A DNA stretch of 64,000 bases from Bog-473 sp963804055. GTDB taxonomy: Bacteria; Actinomycetota; Acidimicrobiia; Acidimicrobiales; RAAP-2. The stretch's first letter is position 1. Every line of letters begins with the position of its first letter. The notes below the pieces were generated by a model. The model made no database searches. It was not told the DNA's origin and saw only the letters and a list, made by a program, of their open reading frames with translations. A program made the position numbers and the translations under genes. Below, piece after piece: positions 35,229 to 44,046 of this stretch. The stretch lies in the NCBI GenBank assembly GCA_963804055.1, contig CAWDOU010000001.1:806001-870000 (forward strand). Reading direction: 5' to 3'.

Positions 35229-35307
35229 TTTTAATCACGCCCGTGTTACCGTCGCTGCAGCGCCGGCGGAACGGACCGCGGCACCGTAGACGAGGACGTG
35301 CAACCCC

Positions 35308-36438
35308 ATGGAATTCGGCATCTTCAACGCCGCGTGCCTGCTGCCGCGGTACGTCGAGCAGCACGGAGCGTCGGCCGAGCACGATCGCATCATGGACGAG
35401 GTCGCGTTCATCGTGGCGGCGGACAAGGCGGGCTTCAAGTACACCTGGGCCTCCGAGCACCACTTCCTCACCGAGTACTCGCACCTGTCGGCCTCCGAGT
35501 CGTTCCTGGCCTTCTGCGCCGCCAAGACGAGCAACATCCACATCGGCTCGGGCATCTTCAACATCACGCCGCCGGTGAACCACCCGGCCCGCATCGCCGA
35601 GCGGGTGGCCATGTTGGACCACCTCTCCGAGGGCCGCTTCGAGTTCGGCACCGGCCGCGGCTCGTCCACCACCGAGCAGAAGGGCTTCGGGATCAACGAC
35701 TCGGAGCTGACCCGCGAAATGGTGGCCGAGACCTTGCCGCAGATCGTGCGCATGTGGAAGGACGAGGACTACAGCTACGACGGCAAATTCTTCTCCATGC
35801 CCTCGCGCAACGTGCTGCCCAAGCCCTACTCCAAGCCCCACCCCGCCATCTGGATGGCGGCTGGGAGCCCCTCGACGTTCGACCTCGCTGCCGAGCTGGG
35901 CGTGGGGGTCCTGTGCTTCGGCTTCTCGACGCCCGACCAGCTGACGCCGTTGGTGGCCCGCTACAAGGAGAAGATCGGGGAGTGCAAGAACCCGGTCGGC
36001 GGCTTCGTCAACGACAACGTGATGATCACGACGACGATGATCTGCATGGAGGACGGGGCCAAGGCGCGCAAGACCTTCCTCACGGCGGACTCGAACTACC
36101 ACCTGAGCCTCGTCTTCCGGTATCTCGACACCTTCCCGAAGCCCCCCGGCGTGCCCGAGTGGCCCGAGATCGTGCCGGCCATGGACGCCGACGCGCTCGA
36201 TTCGGTCATCGCCTCGGGTGACGTCGCCGTGGGCACGCCCGAAGAGGTGAGCAAGGCGATCGACCGCTACGTGGCCACAGGCGCCGACCAGCTGTCCTTC
36301 GGCATGCTCTCGAGCTCCATGTCGATCGAGTCGTGCGAGGAGGCGGTCGAGACGTTCGGCAAGCACCTCCTGCCGACGTTCGACAAGGACCCCGAGCACC
36401 GGACGACCAAGCAGCGGCTCGCCGCCGGGGGCTCCTAA
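35308..36438 (+). CDS. LLM-class flavin-dependent monooxygenase (LuxA-like)
   Basis: 376 residues. Luciferase-like TIM barrel: MEFGIFNAACLLPRY, FKYTWASEHHFLTEYSHLS (the EHHF motif typical of FMN/FMNH2 members), NIHIGSGIFNITPPVNHPARIAERVAMLDHLSEGRFEFGTGRGSS and GVGVLCFGFSTPDQL. The EHHF motif and length favour a flavin rather than an F420 enzyme. A KstR-like site lies upstream, shared with the divergent fadD17-like gene, so it may act on a sterol-derived intermediate. No homologue with known substrate comes to mind. Its last 4 bp overlap the convergent P-loop gene. Confidence 0.85.
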   Translation: MEFGIFNAACLLPRYVEQHGASAEHDRIMDEVAFIVAADKAGFKYTWASEHHFLTEYSHLSASESFLAFCAAKTSNIHIGSGIFNITPPVNHPARIAERVAMLDHLSEGRFEFGTGRGSSTTEQKGFGINDSELTREMVAETLPQIVRMWKDEDYSYDGKFFSMPSRNVLPKPYSKPHPAIWMAAGSPSTFDLAAELGVGVLCFGFSTPDQLTPLVARYKEKIGECKNPVGGFVNDNVMITTTMICMEDGAKARKTFLTADSNYHLSLVFRYLDTFPKPPGVPEWPEIVPAMDADALDSVIASGDVAVGTPEEVSKAIDRYVATGADQLSFGMLSSSMSIESCEEAVETFGKHLLPTFDKDPEHRTTKQRLAAGGS

Positions 36439-36998
36439 CCCGCCTGCAGCCTGAGCTCGCCGGCCCGCAGCCGGCGGTCGATCTCGGTCGCCACGTCGTC
36501 GGGGCGTGCCGACGCAGCCACGTCGACCCGGTGGCGTTCCTCGACGCCCTGGCTCTCGAACTGCGCCCACAGATCGCCCACCACGGCGGCGTCCGCCAAC
36601 GCCCCCGCGTGCTCGGGCTCGACCGTGCGGTCGACCACCCGTTGCTGCACGATCGCAATTGGAGCCCGCAGCACCGCGTAGTGGATGTCGATGTCGTGGC
36701 GCGCGCCGGCCGCCGCGAACAGGTCGAGCATGAACGGGTAGAGGATGCCCTCGGCGACGGTGAGGTAGCCGCCCGCGGCGAAGACGGCGACCGCCTCGGC
36801 GGCCGCGGCGAGCACGACCCTGTTCTGTGCGTGCGCCTCCGCACGCCACGGATCGATCGCCCCGCGGCGGAGCTTGGCGAAGAACCAGTCGAGGTCGAGG
36901 CAGGCGGAGGGCTCGTGACGGTCGGCCACGAGCGGGGCCACGGTGGTCTTGCCCGTGCCGGGGGACCCGGTCAGGAGGAGGAGCGGGGCTGTGGGCAC
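36435..36998 (-). CDS. P-loop NTPase, small-molecule kinase-like
   Basis: 187 residues. Walker A GSPGTGKTT at residues 11-19 and an AAA/Zeta-toxin-like kinase layout: CLDLDWFFAKLRRGAIDPWRAEAHAQNR, TVAEGILYPFMLDLF, DIHYAVLRAPIAIVQQRVVDRT. It looks like a cytosolic kinase of the shikimate/gluconate/chloramphenicol-phosphotransferase-like fold with unknown substrate. Convergent with the LLM gene by a 4-bp stop overlap; no operon partner. Confidence 0.7.
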   Translation of the reverse strand: MPTAPLLLLTGSPGTGKTTVAPLVADRHEPSACLDLDWFFAKLRRGAIDPWRAEAHAQNRVVLAAAAEAVAVFAAGGYLTVAEGILYPFMLDLFAAAGARHDIDIHYAVLRAPIAIVQQRVVDRTVEPEHAGALADAAVVGDLWAQFESQGVEERHRVDVAASARPDDVATEIDRRLRAGELRLQAG

Positions 36999-37083
36999 GG
37001 ACGCATCATCGCGTGAGGTGCCGGTCCGGGCCTGCGGGCACCATCCGGCGCCGGAACGGAAGCTCGTCGGGGAGCGCGGTGAG

Positions 37084-39279
37084 TTAGCTGGCCGACGCCA
37101 ACCCGACGATGGGCCTGTTCAACGACAGACCGCCCATGGACCCCCCGAAGTTGGCGTCCCCGTAGTTGAAGATGCCCCCGTCCGAGGCGGTGATCCAGTA
37201 GCCGCCGTCGTCGGGGGTCGGGGCGATCCCGACGGCGGGCTTCACCAGGCCGTCCCCGCCGGCCGAGCCGAAGAAGCGGGCGTCGCCGAAGTTGAAGATG
37301 CCGCCATCGGAGGCGACGAGCCAGTACCCGAGCCCGTCGTGCGTCGCCGCCATGCCCACGATCGGCTTGTTGAGCCTCTGGCCGCCCATGGAGCCGTGGA
37401 AGGCGGCGTCGCCGAAGCTGAAGATGCCGCCGTCTGAGGCGACGAGCCAGTACCCGAGCCCGTCGTGCGTCGCCGCCATGCCCACGATCGGCTTGTTGAG
37501 CCTCTGGCCGCCCATGGAGCCGTGGAAGGCGGCGTCGCCGAAGCTGAAGATGCCGCCGTCGGACGCCACCATCCAGTACCCACCGCCATCGGGGGTCGCC
37601 GCCATGCCGACGATCGGGGCGTTGAGCGGCTTGCCGCCTTGGGAGCCGAAGAAGGCGGCATTGCCGTAGTTGAAGATGCCGCCGTCCGACGCGACGAGCC
37701 AGTAGCCGCCGTTGGACGGGGTCGCCGCCATGCCGACGATCGGTCGGTTCAGGCGGATGTTGCCCGTCGAGCCCAGGAAGTTCGCGTTGCCGAAGGTGAA
37801 GATGCCGCCGTCCGAGGCCACCAACCAGTACGACGAATTCGGCGGGGCGGCCGGCGCCGGCGACGGTGGGCCGGGAAGGCCCGCCGAACCGGCGAAGGCG
37901 ACCACCTGGTCACTGGCCGGGGCGAGGAGGAGCCCGTCGCCGACCGACGGGGTGGGGAAGTGGTTGGCCTGACTTCCGACGCTCAGCTGCTCGACGGTGG
38001 CGCCGGTCGACGGGTTGATCCCGAAGAGCGAGTTCCCGCCGATCGACCAGACGAGCCCGCCGGCGGTGATGGGCGGGCCGTGGCCACTGCCGTTGGTCCA
38101 CAGCACGGAGACCGAGGCGGGCGACGCGCTGGTCTGGAGCGCCTGCAGCCCGCTCTCGCACGGCACGTAGACCACGCTCCCGGCGACCGCATCGCCACCG
38201 CCCGCGATCGCTCCGGGACACACCGCCGCGGTCGCGATGCCCGTGCCGGTGTTCCCGCCCAGATTGGACTGGCTCACCAGATAGGCCAGCTGGTTCTTCC
38301 CGACCTGCAGTGCGGTCCCATTGGAGAGCAGCGCCGGTGCGGTCGACCCGAGATCCTGGTCGTGCGAGTTCATGTAGGACCAGTTGCTCGGTGCGAAGTA
38401 CTGGGTGCGGGCCAGGCTGGGTGACAGCTGCAGGATCGAGTCGCTGAAGTCGTACGGATTCGATGACGACCCGTTGCCCGTGGCGACCCAGATGTTGCCC
38501 GACGCGTCGACTTCGGGCGCGGCGCCTCCCATCCACACGGCCCCGTCGTTGCCGATCGGCACCGCCTGGTAGTACCCCGGCGCCCCGCCGCCCTCGGGGG
38601 CCGAGCCGACCCAGCCGCTGTACGTCGAACAGTCCCCGTCATTGCCCCCGTACCCGAAGATCACGTTCCCGTTGCTGAGGTTCAAACCCGTTCGTTGCAG
38701 GATCGCCGCGGGGTCCTGGCCGGGGGGATCCACGCCCTCGTCGAGCAATGTGGTGCCGGTGTACATGTTGAGGCCCACGAGCGCATGGGCCGGGCTGCCG
38801 CCGCTGAGCTCGTCGGCGACGACGAAGATCTCGCCGCGGGCGACGTCGAGCACCGGGGTCCCTGTGATGCCGACCGTCGGGCTGATGTCGCCGCAGGGCA
38901 GGTCGCCCGACGGTACCGGTGTCCCGACGTGACTCGACCAGAGCACGGCGCCGGTGTCGGCCGCCAGCGCATAAATCGTGTCGTTCTCGGTCGCCACGTA
39001 GACGCGCCCGGTGGCTTCGAGAGGTTCCCCGTAGACCTGCCCGTCGAGCACGGGCGAGGTCCAGGCGTTGGTCGCCGAGGAGAAGGACACCCCCGAGGTA
39101 TCGGCTCCAGACCCGAGCGGGTTGCCGTGATAGACGGTCCAGGAGGTGGTGGCGTCGACGTGGGGGACCGCGGCGGACGCGCCGACGGTCTCGACCGCGC
39201 CGAGAGCGCCAGCGGTGCATGCGCCGAGCGCGAGCGCGAGCGCGCCGAGCCCGCAGGCGATGGTGGTCCTTTGCCGCAT
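37084..39279 (-). CDS. Lipoprotein with PQQ-like beta-propeller and six 42-residue SDGG repeats
   Basis: 731 residues from the ATG at 39279. The signal peptide ends in a lipobox (LALALGAC), so it is probably a lipid-anchored surface protein. Residues ~35-465 form a PQQ-type propeller (VYVATENDTIYALAADTGAVLWSSHVG, IWVATGNGSSSNPYDFSDSIL, LVWSIGGNSLFGINPSTGATVEQL). A Pro/Ala linker follows, then six tandem 42-residue units of the type YWLVASDGGIFNYGNAAFFG... LNxPIVGMAATP. Units 3 and 4 are identical over ~125 bp of DNA (37310-37434 and 37436-37560). The same unit ends the protein at 41129. No catalytic site is evident; a binding or adhesion role is plausible. An upstream in-frame extension holds an MDA triplet repeat from (GCGTCCATT)3 and is not favoured as the start. 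Confidence 0.75.
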   Translation of the reverse strand: MRQRTTIACGLGALALALGACTAGALGAVETVGASAAVPHVDATTSWTVYHGNPLGSGADTSGVSFSSATNAWTSPVLDGQVYGEPLEATGRVYVATENDTIYALAADTGAVLWSSHVGTPVPSGDLPCGDISPTVGITGTPVLDVARGEIFVVADELSGGSPAHALVGLNMYTGTTLLDEGVDPPGQDPAAILQRTGLNLSNGNVIFGYGGNDGDCSTYSGWVGSAPEGGGAPGYYQAVPIGNDGAVWMGGAAPEVDASGNIWVATGNGSSSNPYDFSDSILQLSPSLARTQYFAPSNWSYMNSHDQDLGSTAPALLSNGTALQVGKNQLAYLVSQSNLGGNTGTGIATAAVCPGAIAGGGDAVAGSVVYVPCESGLQALQTSASPASVSVLWTNGSGHGPPITAGGLVWSIGGNSLFGINPSTGATVEQLSVGSQANHFPTPSVGDGLLLAPASDQVVAFAGSAGLPGPPSPAPAAPPNSSYWLVASDGGIFTFGNANFLGSTGNIRLNRPIVGMAATPSNGGYWLVASDGGIFNYGNAAFFGSQGGKPLNAPIVGMAATPDGGGYWMVASDGGIFSFGDAAFHGSMGGQRLNKPIVGMAATHDGLGYWLVASDGGIFSFGDAAFHGSMGGQRLNKPIVGMAATHDGLGYWLVASDGGIFNFGDARFFGSAGGDGLVKPAVGIAPTPDDGGYWITASDGGIFNYGDANFGGSMGGLSLNRPIVGLASAS
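37310..37560. repeat. Two identical tandem 126-bp units inside the repeat lipoprotein gene
   Basis: Bases 37310-37434 recur at 37436-37560 with no difference that I can see, while the neighbouring units of the array have clearly diverged. This points to a recent unit duplication or gene conversion. Confidence 0.85.
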
Positions 39280-39469
39280 GGCTCGGAGCGGCGTGGCGCT
39301 CCGACGGCGCAAGCGAAGAGTGTTCGTTCTCGGGGGGATGGACGAACCGTATCCGGTCGGGCCAGTGGCTGTCGACGGACGTTGTGCGTCCATTGCGTCC
39401 ATTGCGTCCATTGCCGCACGTCCACGAGGACGACCGGCGGGTCAGGCCGGGGCGGGGGTGAGCGAGTTG

Positions 39470-41074
39470 CTAGTGCCCGGCGTTGACGATGGCGGCGGCC
39501 CACGTGTAGTCGGGCTTGCCCGACGGCGACCGCTCCACCTTGTCGACGACATGGAGGCGGCGAGGCACCTTGTAGCCGGCCACGAACTCGCGGCACCGCT
39601 CCTGAATCGCCTCGAGGGACGGCACGTCGTGTCCCGGTCGTGGCTCGATGATGGCCGCCACGGTCTGACCCCATCGTTCGTCGGGGGCGCCGCAGACGAT
39701 GGCGTCGAAGACGTCGGGGTGCGAGCGGACAGCCGACTCCACCTCCTCGGGGAAGATCTTCTCGCCCCCGGAGTTGATGACGATGGAACCGCGGCCGAGG
39801 AGGGTGATGGAGCCGTCGGCCTCGACGGTCGCGTAATCGCCCGGCATGACGTAACGCGTGCCACGCACCTCAATGAAGACCTCGGCCGTCTTCTTGGGGT
39901 CGTTGTAGTAGCCCTGCGGGATGTCGCCCGCCCGGGCGATCTTGCCGATGACGCCCGATCCAGGCTCGACGGGCTGGAGGTCCTCGTCGAAGACCACCGT
40001 CCTTCCGAGCAGGTGCACGGTGGGACCGCTCTTCATGGCGGTGTTGTCGGCGGTGACGACCGTGAGGCCGTTGTTGCCACCCTCCGACGACCCGACGGCG
40101 TCGGTGATGAAGAGGTTGGGGAGCTGCTCGAAGAACTGATCCTTGACCGGCGAAGAGAACAGGGCCGCCGAGGAGACGACCGCCACCAGCGTCGAGAGGT
40201 CGAAGTCGTCGCGCGAGCCCGCCAACGTCTCGACGAGCGGCTTGCCCATCGCGTCGCCGGTGATCATGACGGAGTTGACCTTCTCGGCTCCGACCAGCTC
40301 CCACACCTCGCGGGGGTCGAACTTGGCCATGAGGACGATCTTGGAGCCGACGAAGCTCTGCCCCATGACGCACCACTGTGTGGCGCCATGCATGAGCGGG
40401 GCCACAGGGAGGTGCACCATGCCGCCACCGGCACCCTTGGGCGCCATGACCGCCGGGTCGGTGATGCGCTCGTTGCTGATGGGGTCGATGCCACCGCCGA
40501 GCGCGTAGAAGACGTCCTGGTGGCGCCACACGACGCCCTTGGGCATCCCTGTGGTGCCGCCGGTATAGAGGATGTAGAGATCGTCGCCCGAGCGCGGGCC
40601 GAAGTCCCGTTCGGTCGACTGTCCCGCCAGCGCGTCCTCGTAGGGGACGGAGCCGGGCGCCGGCTCGGCGTCGCTGCCGTCCTCGATCACGAGGAGGTGC
40701 CGCATGTCGGGCAGCTCGGGCTGGAGCGCCGTCACCAGGGGTGAGAACTCACGCTGGTAGACGAGCGCCTTGAGGTCGGCGTTGCCCATCAGGTACCGGA
40801 GCTCGTCCTTGACGTAGCGGTAGTTGATGTTGATCCAGATGGCCCGCAGCTTGAAGACGGCCCAGGCGGTCTCGACCCACTCGACCGAGTTGTAGGCGTA
40901 AATCCCGACGTGGTCCCCCGGCCCGATGCCCTGGGCCGCCAGGTGGTGGGCCAGCTGGTTCGCCCGCGCCTCCATCTCGGCGTAGGTCCGTCGCTGGCCG
41001 TCGGCGACCAGGTACTCCCGTTCGGGATAGGCGTCGACGGCCGCCTCGAAGAGGTCGGCGAGGTTGAACTCCAT
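39470..41074 (-). CDS. fadD19: Acyl-CoA synthetase, FadD19-like
   Basis: 534 residues. Motifs: YILYTGGTTGMPKGVVWRHQD (P-loop), PLMHGATQWCVM, ITDAVGSSEGGNNG, RYVMPGDYATVEADGSITLLGRGSIVINSGGEKIFPEEVE (hinge) and the terminal SPSGKPDYTWA Lys. These match mycobacterial FadD19, the steroid-24/26-oyl-CoA synthetase that starts side-chain beta-oxidation. The ATG at 41074 lies 11 bp after an excellent KstR-like operator (41086-41099). It sits between two genes for 42-residue-repeat secreted proteins. Confidence 0.87.
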   Translation of the reverse strand: MEFNLADLFEAAVDAYPEREYLVADGQRRTYAEMEARANQLAHHLAAQGIGPGDHVGIYAYNSVEWVETAWAVFKLRAIWININYRYVKDELRYLMGNADLKALVYQREFSPLVTALQPELPDMRHLLVIEDGSDAEPAPGSVPYEDALAGQSTERDFGPRSGDDLYILYTGGTTGMPKGVVWRHQDVFYALGGGIDPISNERITDPAVMAPKGAGGGMVHLPVAPLMHGATQWCVMGQSFVGSKIVLMAKFDPREVWELVGAEKVNSVMITGDAMGKPLVETLAGSRDDFDLSTLVAVVSSAALFSSPVKDQFFEQLPNLFITDAVGSSEGGNNGLTVVTADNTAMKSGPTVHLLGRTVVFDEDLQPVEPGSGVIGKIARAGDIPQGYYNDPKKTAEVFIEVRGTRYVMPGDYATVEADGSITLLGRGSIVINSGGEKIFPEEVESAVRSHPDVFDAIVCGAPDERWGQTVAAIIEPRPGHDVPSLEAIQERCREFVAGYKVPRRLHVVDKVERSPSGKPDYTWAAAIVNAGH

Positions 41075-41085
41075 CGGTCCGAGAT

Positions 41086-41099
41086 TAGAACACGTTCTT
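41086..41099. promoter_or_regulatory. KstR-like operator, site 5, before fadD19
   Basis: TAGAACACGTTCTT contains the perfect 12-bp palindrome AGAACACGTTCT and fits TnnAACnnGTTnn. It is 11 bp upstream of the ATG, so binding would block initiation or a leaderless transcript. Confidence 0.7.
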
Positions 41100-41128
41100 G
41101 TTCTGTGGGCAATCGGCCGGAGGCCCGC

Positions 41129-43112
41129 TCACCCCGTGACGCCGACGATGGGCTTGTTCAGCTTGATGGCCCCGGTCGAGCCCAAGAAGGCCGGCCCTCC
41201 GGTGGTCGGGAACGTGAAGATCCCGCCGTCCGATCCGCTCAGGTAGTAGCCGCCCGCCACCGACGTCATGCCCACGATCGGCTTGTTGAGCTTGATGGCC
41301 CCGGTCGAGCCGAGGAAGGGCGGGCCACCGGCTGCGGGGAAAGCCGAACACGCCGCCGTCGGACGCCACCAGGTAGTAGCCGCCCGCCACCGGGGCGGAC
41401 ATCCCCACGATCGGCTTGTTGAGCGGCGTGCCGCCCATGGAGCCGTCGAAGGTGGCGTTGCCGTAGTTGAAGATGCCGCCGTCCGACGCCACCAGCCAGT
41501 AGCCCAGCCCGTTCGGCGTGGCAGCCATGCCCACGATCGGCTTGTTCAAGTGGAGGGACCCGGTCGAGCCGTAGAACTGGGCGTCGCCGTAGTTGAAGAC
41601 GCCGCCGTCGGAGGCCACGAGCCAGTACCCCCCGCCGTCCGGCGTCACCACCATGCCGACGATGGGCGCGTTCAGGCGCGTGCCCCCGGTCGAGCCGTAG
41701 AACTGGGCGGAGCCGAAGTTGAACACCCCGCCGTCGGCCGCCACGAGGTAGTAGCCGTCGCCGGCGGGCATCACGGCCATGCCCACGATGGGCTGGTTGA
41801 GCGGCGTCCCGCCCATGGAGCCGAGGAACGGCGCGCCGCTCCCGTAGGAGAACACGCCGCCGTCAGAGGCGACGAAGCGGTACCCCGAGCGGGCGATGGG
41901 AGCGCTGGCGACGAAGGGGTTGGGCGCCCCGGCAATGGCGAACCCTGTCGCCACGCACTGCCAGTTCGTCACGCAGGACACGCCGTTGAGATGTGTGTCC
42001 GTCGCCCCATCCTGGTTCGGTGTGGTGGCAAGCGCCCACGTGGTGCCGTCCCACGTCAGGGCCTCTGTCGTGTCGCCGGCGGACGGTGACGAATAACCCA
42101 CGGCGGAGCACGACGTCGCGCTGAAGCAGTCGATGCCCTGGAGGAAGTTGCTGTCCGAGCCGGCGCTCGGGCTCGGCACGATGTTCCACGCAGTCCCGTT
42201 CCACATCTCGAAGAGCGTCACGTAGGTGCTGGTGAATCCTCCGCCGGCGGCCATGCACCACGACGAGCCGACGCACGACACGCCGCTGAACGACACGCTG
42301 GTCTCGCCGGTGGGGTTGGGGTTGGGGATTGCGGTCCACGACGACCCGTTCCATTGCTCGGTCAGGCCCAGCGTCCCCCCGGACCCTGTGCCCACGCCCA
42401 TGCACATGGTGGGCGAGGCGCACGAGACGGAGGTGAAGTAGCCGCCGCCCGACGGGCTCGGCGGTGAGCCCAGTGTCCAGGTCGCCCCGGCCAGGCCCAG
42501 CGCGACGGGGGAGTACATGCTGCTGCCGAAGTAGGCCTGGCCCACCGCCATGCAGAAGGTCGCACTCAGGCACGAGATCCCCTGCAGGTAGGTGCTCGTG
42601 GACCCCGGCTGATCGGGGCTGGTTGCCACCGTCCACGCCGAGCCGTCCCACTGCTCCACCAGAGTGTCGTCACCGGTGCCGCCGACGGCGACGCAGAAGC
42701 TCGTCGAGGCGCAGCTGACCGCCGCCAGCCCCGCCGACCCGGGCACCGCCGGCCCGGGCATGACCGTCCATGACGACCCGTCCCACTGCTCCATGAGCGG
42801 TTGGGGACCGGCGCCGAGCTGTCCCACCGCGACGCAGAAGTCCGCGCTCACACACGAATCGCCGAAGAGGATGCCCTGGTCGACCGTGGGCGTGGTGCCG
42901 GCGGTCCAGTTCGATGCGCTGACCGTGGCGGGGACGCTGAGGGACGCTGCGTGTGGATGGGCACTCGCGCCCGTCGTCGCGCCCGCCGGCGCGGTGCCGA
43001 CCACGAGCCAGGCTCCCGCGAGAGCGGCGACCAGCGCCGGCACGGCGAGACGACTGTCCAGGCCTCCGGCACGACGGGCGGCATGACGGGCGGCACGACG
43101 GGCGAACGGCAT
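41129..43112 (-). pseudogene. Secreted protein with Cys-pair repeats and six SDGG repeats, with an apparent 1-base frameshift
   Basis: Start at the ATG 43112 with GAGGGGA 7 nt upstream. A basic N-terminus and helix (VPALVAALAGAWLVVGTAPAGA) give a signal peptide. Residues ~60-390 hold about seven repeats of the type VSCASTSFCVAVGG... EQWDGSAWTV, each with a Cys pair. Six 42-residue SDGG units follow. In unit 5 the frame breaks at TTTCCCC (41336-41342). Removing one C restores AAGGPPFLGSTGAIKLNKPIVG and a sixth unit ending VGVTG at a stop at 41129-41131. The unrepaired frame gives Arg/His-rich nonsense down to 41085. Function unknown; the architecture suggests a binding or adhesive surface protein. 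Confidence 0.75.
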
Positions 43113-43223
43113 CACAGGTCCCCTCTTTCTGGGGCCCACGGTGATGGTCCCGCGCCGCGTGACGCTAGTTGGCAGGCGTCGGCATGTCAGCGATACCGAT
43201 TTGAATCGGGCGTCGCGTGGGGT

Positions 43224-44024
43224 TCAGTCGAAGAGGTCAGGATCGCTCCGGCAGATCTCGTCCCACAACGGCTGGAACGAGATCCAGCCCGAGTAGGGCG
43301 AGGCGGAGAACTCACGCGTGTAGCGGGCCCCCTCGTCGTCGATGATGACCGGCGTCCCCGCCGCTTCGGCCAGCAGCTGGGCCTGGCACGAACGCTCCAT
43401 GGTGATGAACCACCAGGCCGCCTCGTCGACGGTGTGCCCGACGGTGAACAGACCATGATTGCGGTGGATCGTCGCTTTGTGTGGGCCCAGCGCTGCCGCC
43501 AGAGCCTTGGCGGCGGCCTCCTCCAGCACCACGGCACCGCCACCTTCCTCACACACGGTGTGGTCCTCGTAGAAGACGCACGCGTCCTGCGTGATGGGAT
43601 CGAGCGGGCGTCCGAGGGCGGACCACGCCTTGCCGTAGACCGAGTGGGCGTGGGCGGCCGCCACGACGTCGGGACGCGCCGCATGCACGGCGGAGTGGAT
43701 GGCGAACGCAGCGGGGTTGACCGGGCGGTCGCCTTCGACGACCTCGCCGGTGTGGCTGACGAGAATGAGGTCGGACACGCGGACATGGCGGAAGCTCATG
43801 GCGAACGGGTTGACCCAGAAGTGGTCGGTCAGCTCGGGGTCGCGTGCGGTGATGTGGCCGGCGACACCCTCCGAGAAGCCGAAGCGCCCGAAGAGGCGCA
43901 GCGCGCCCGCCAGCTTCTGCTTGCGGTGCAGCCGCTCCTCTTCCACCGTGTCGAATTTCGGGGGGACCGGCGGCCTGAGGGTGCGGGGCACGGCCGGTGC
44001 GGCGTCGGAAAGGGCCTGTTCCAT
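43224..44024 (-). CDS. Class II aldolase/adducin family protein
   Basis: 266 residues. Zinc-dependent class II aldolase/adducin head domain: KLAGALRLFGRFGFSEGVAGHITARDPE, HFWVNPFAMSFRHVRVSDLILVSHTGEVVEGD, VVAAAHAHSVYGKAWSALG (metal-binding HAHS), and THIRNHGLF-type segment IHRNHGLFTVGHT. Members cleave sugar phosphates or decarboxylate keto acids. This subfamily is common in degradative gene sets, with an unknown substrate. Starts 22 bp from a divergent SRPBCC gene, so the two likely share control. Confidence 0.85.
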   Translation of the reverse strand: MEQALSDAAPAVPRTLRPPVPPKFDTVEEERLHRKQKLAGALRLFGRFGFSEGVAGHITARDPELTDHFWVNPFAMSFRHVRVSDLILVSHTGEVVEGDRPVNPAAFAIHSAVHAARPDVVAAAHAHSVYGKAWSALGRPLDPITQDACVFYEDHTVCEEGGGAVVLEEAAAKALAAALGPHKATIHRNHGLFTVGHTVDEAAWWFITMERSCQAQLLAEAAGTPVIIDDEGARYTREFSASPYSGWISFQPLWDEICRSDPDLFD

Positions 44025-44046
44025 GGGTAGAAACTATCGTCTGCCC

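Noticed and set aside
37084..37860. Regular ~126-bp repeats, considered as a CRISPR or satellite array
   Set aside because: The period is 42 codons, the frame is open, and units vary like protein repeats. There are no spacers and no cas genes.
39280..39411. ATG at 39411 as start of the repeat lipoprotein (MDAMDAMDA...)
   Set aside because: It would put 44 residues before the signal peptide and removes the lipobox context. The MDA run comes from a 9-bp tandem repeat in the spacer.
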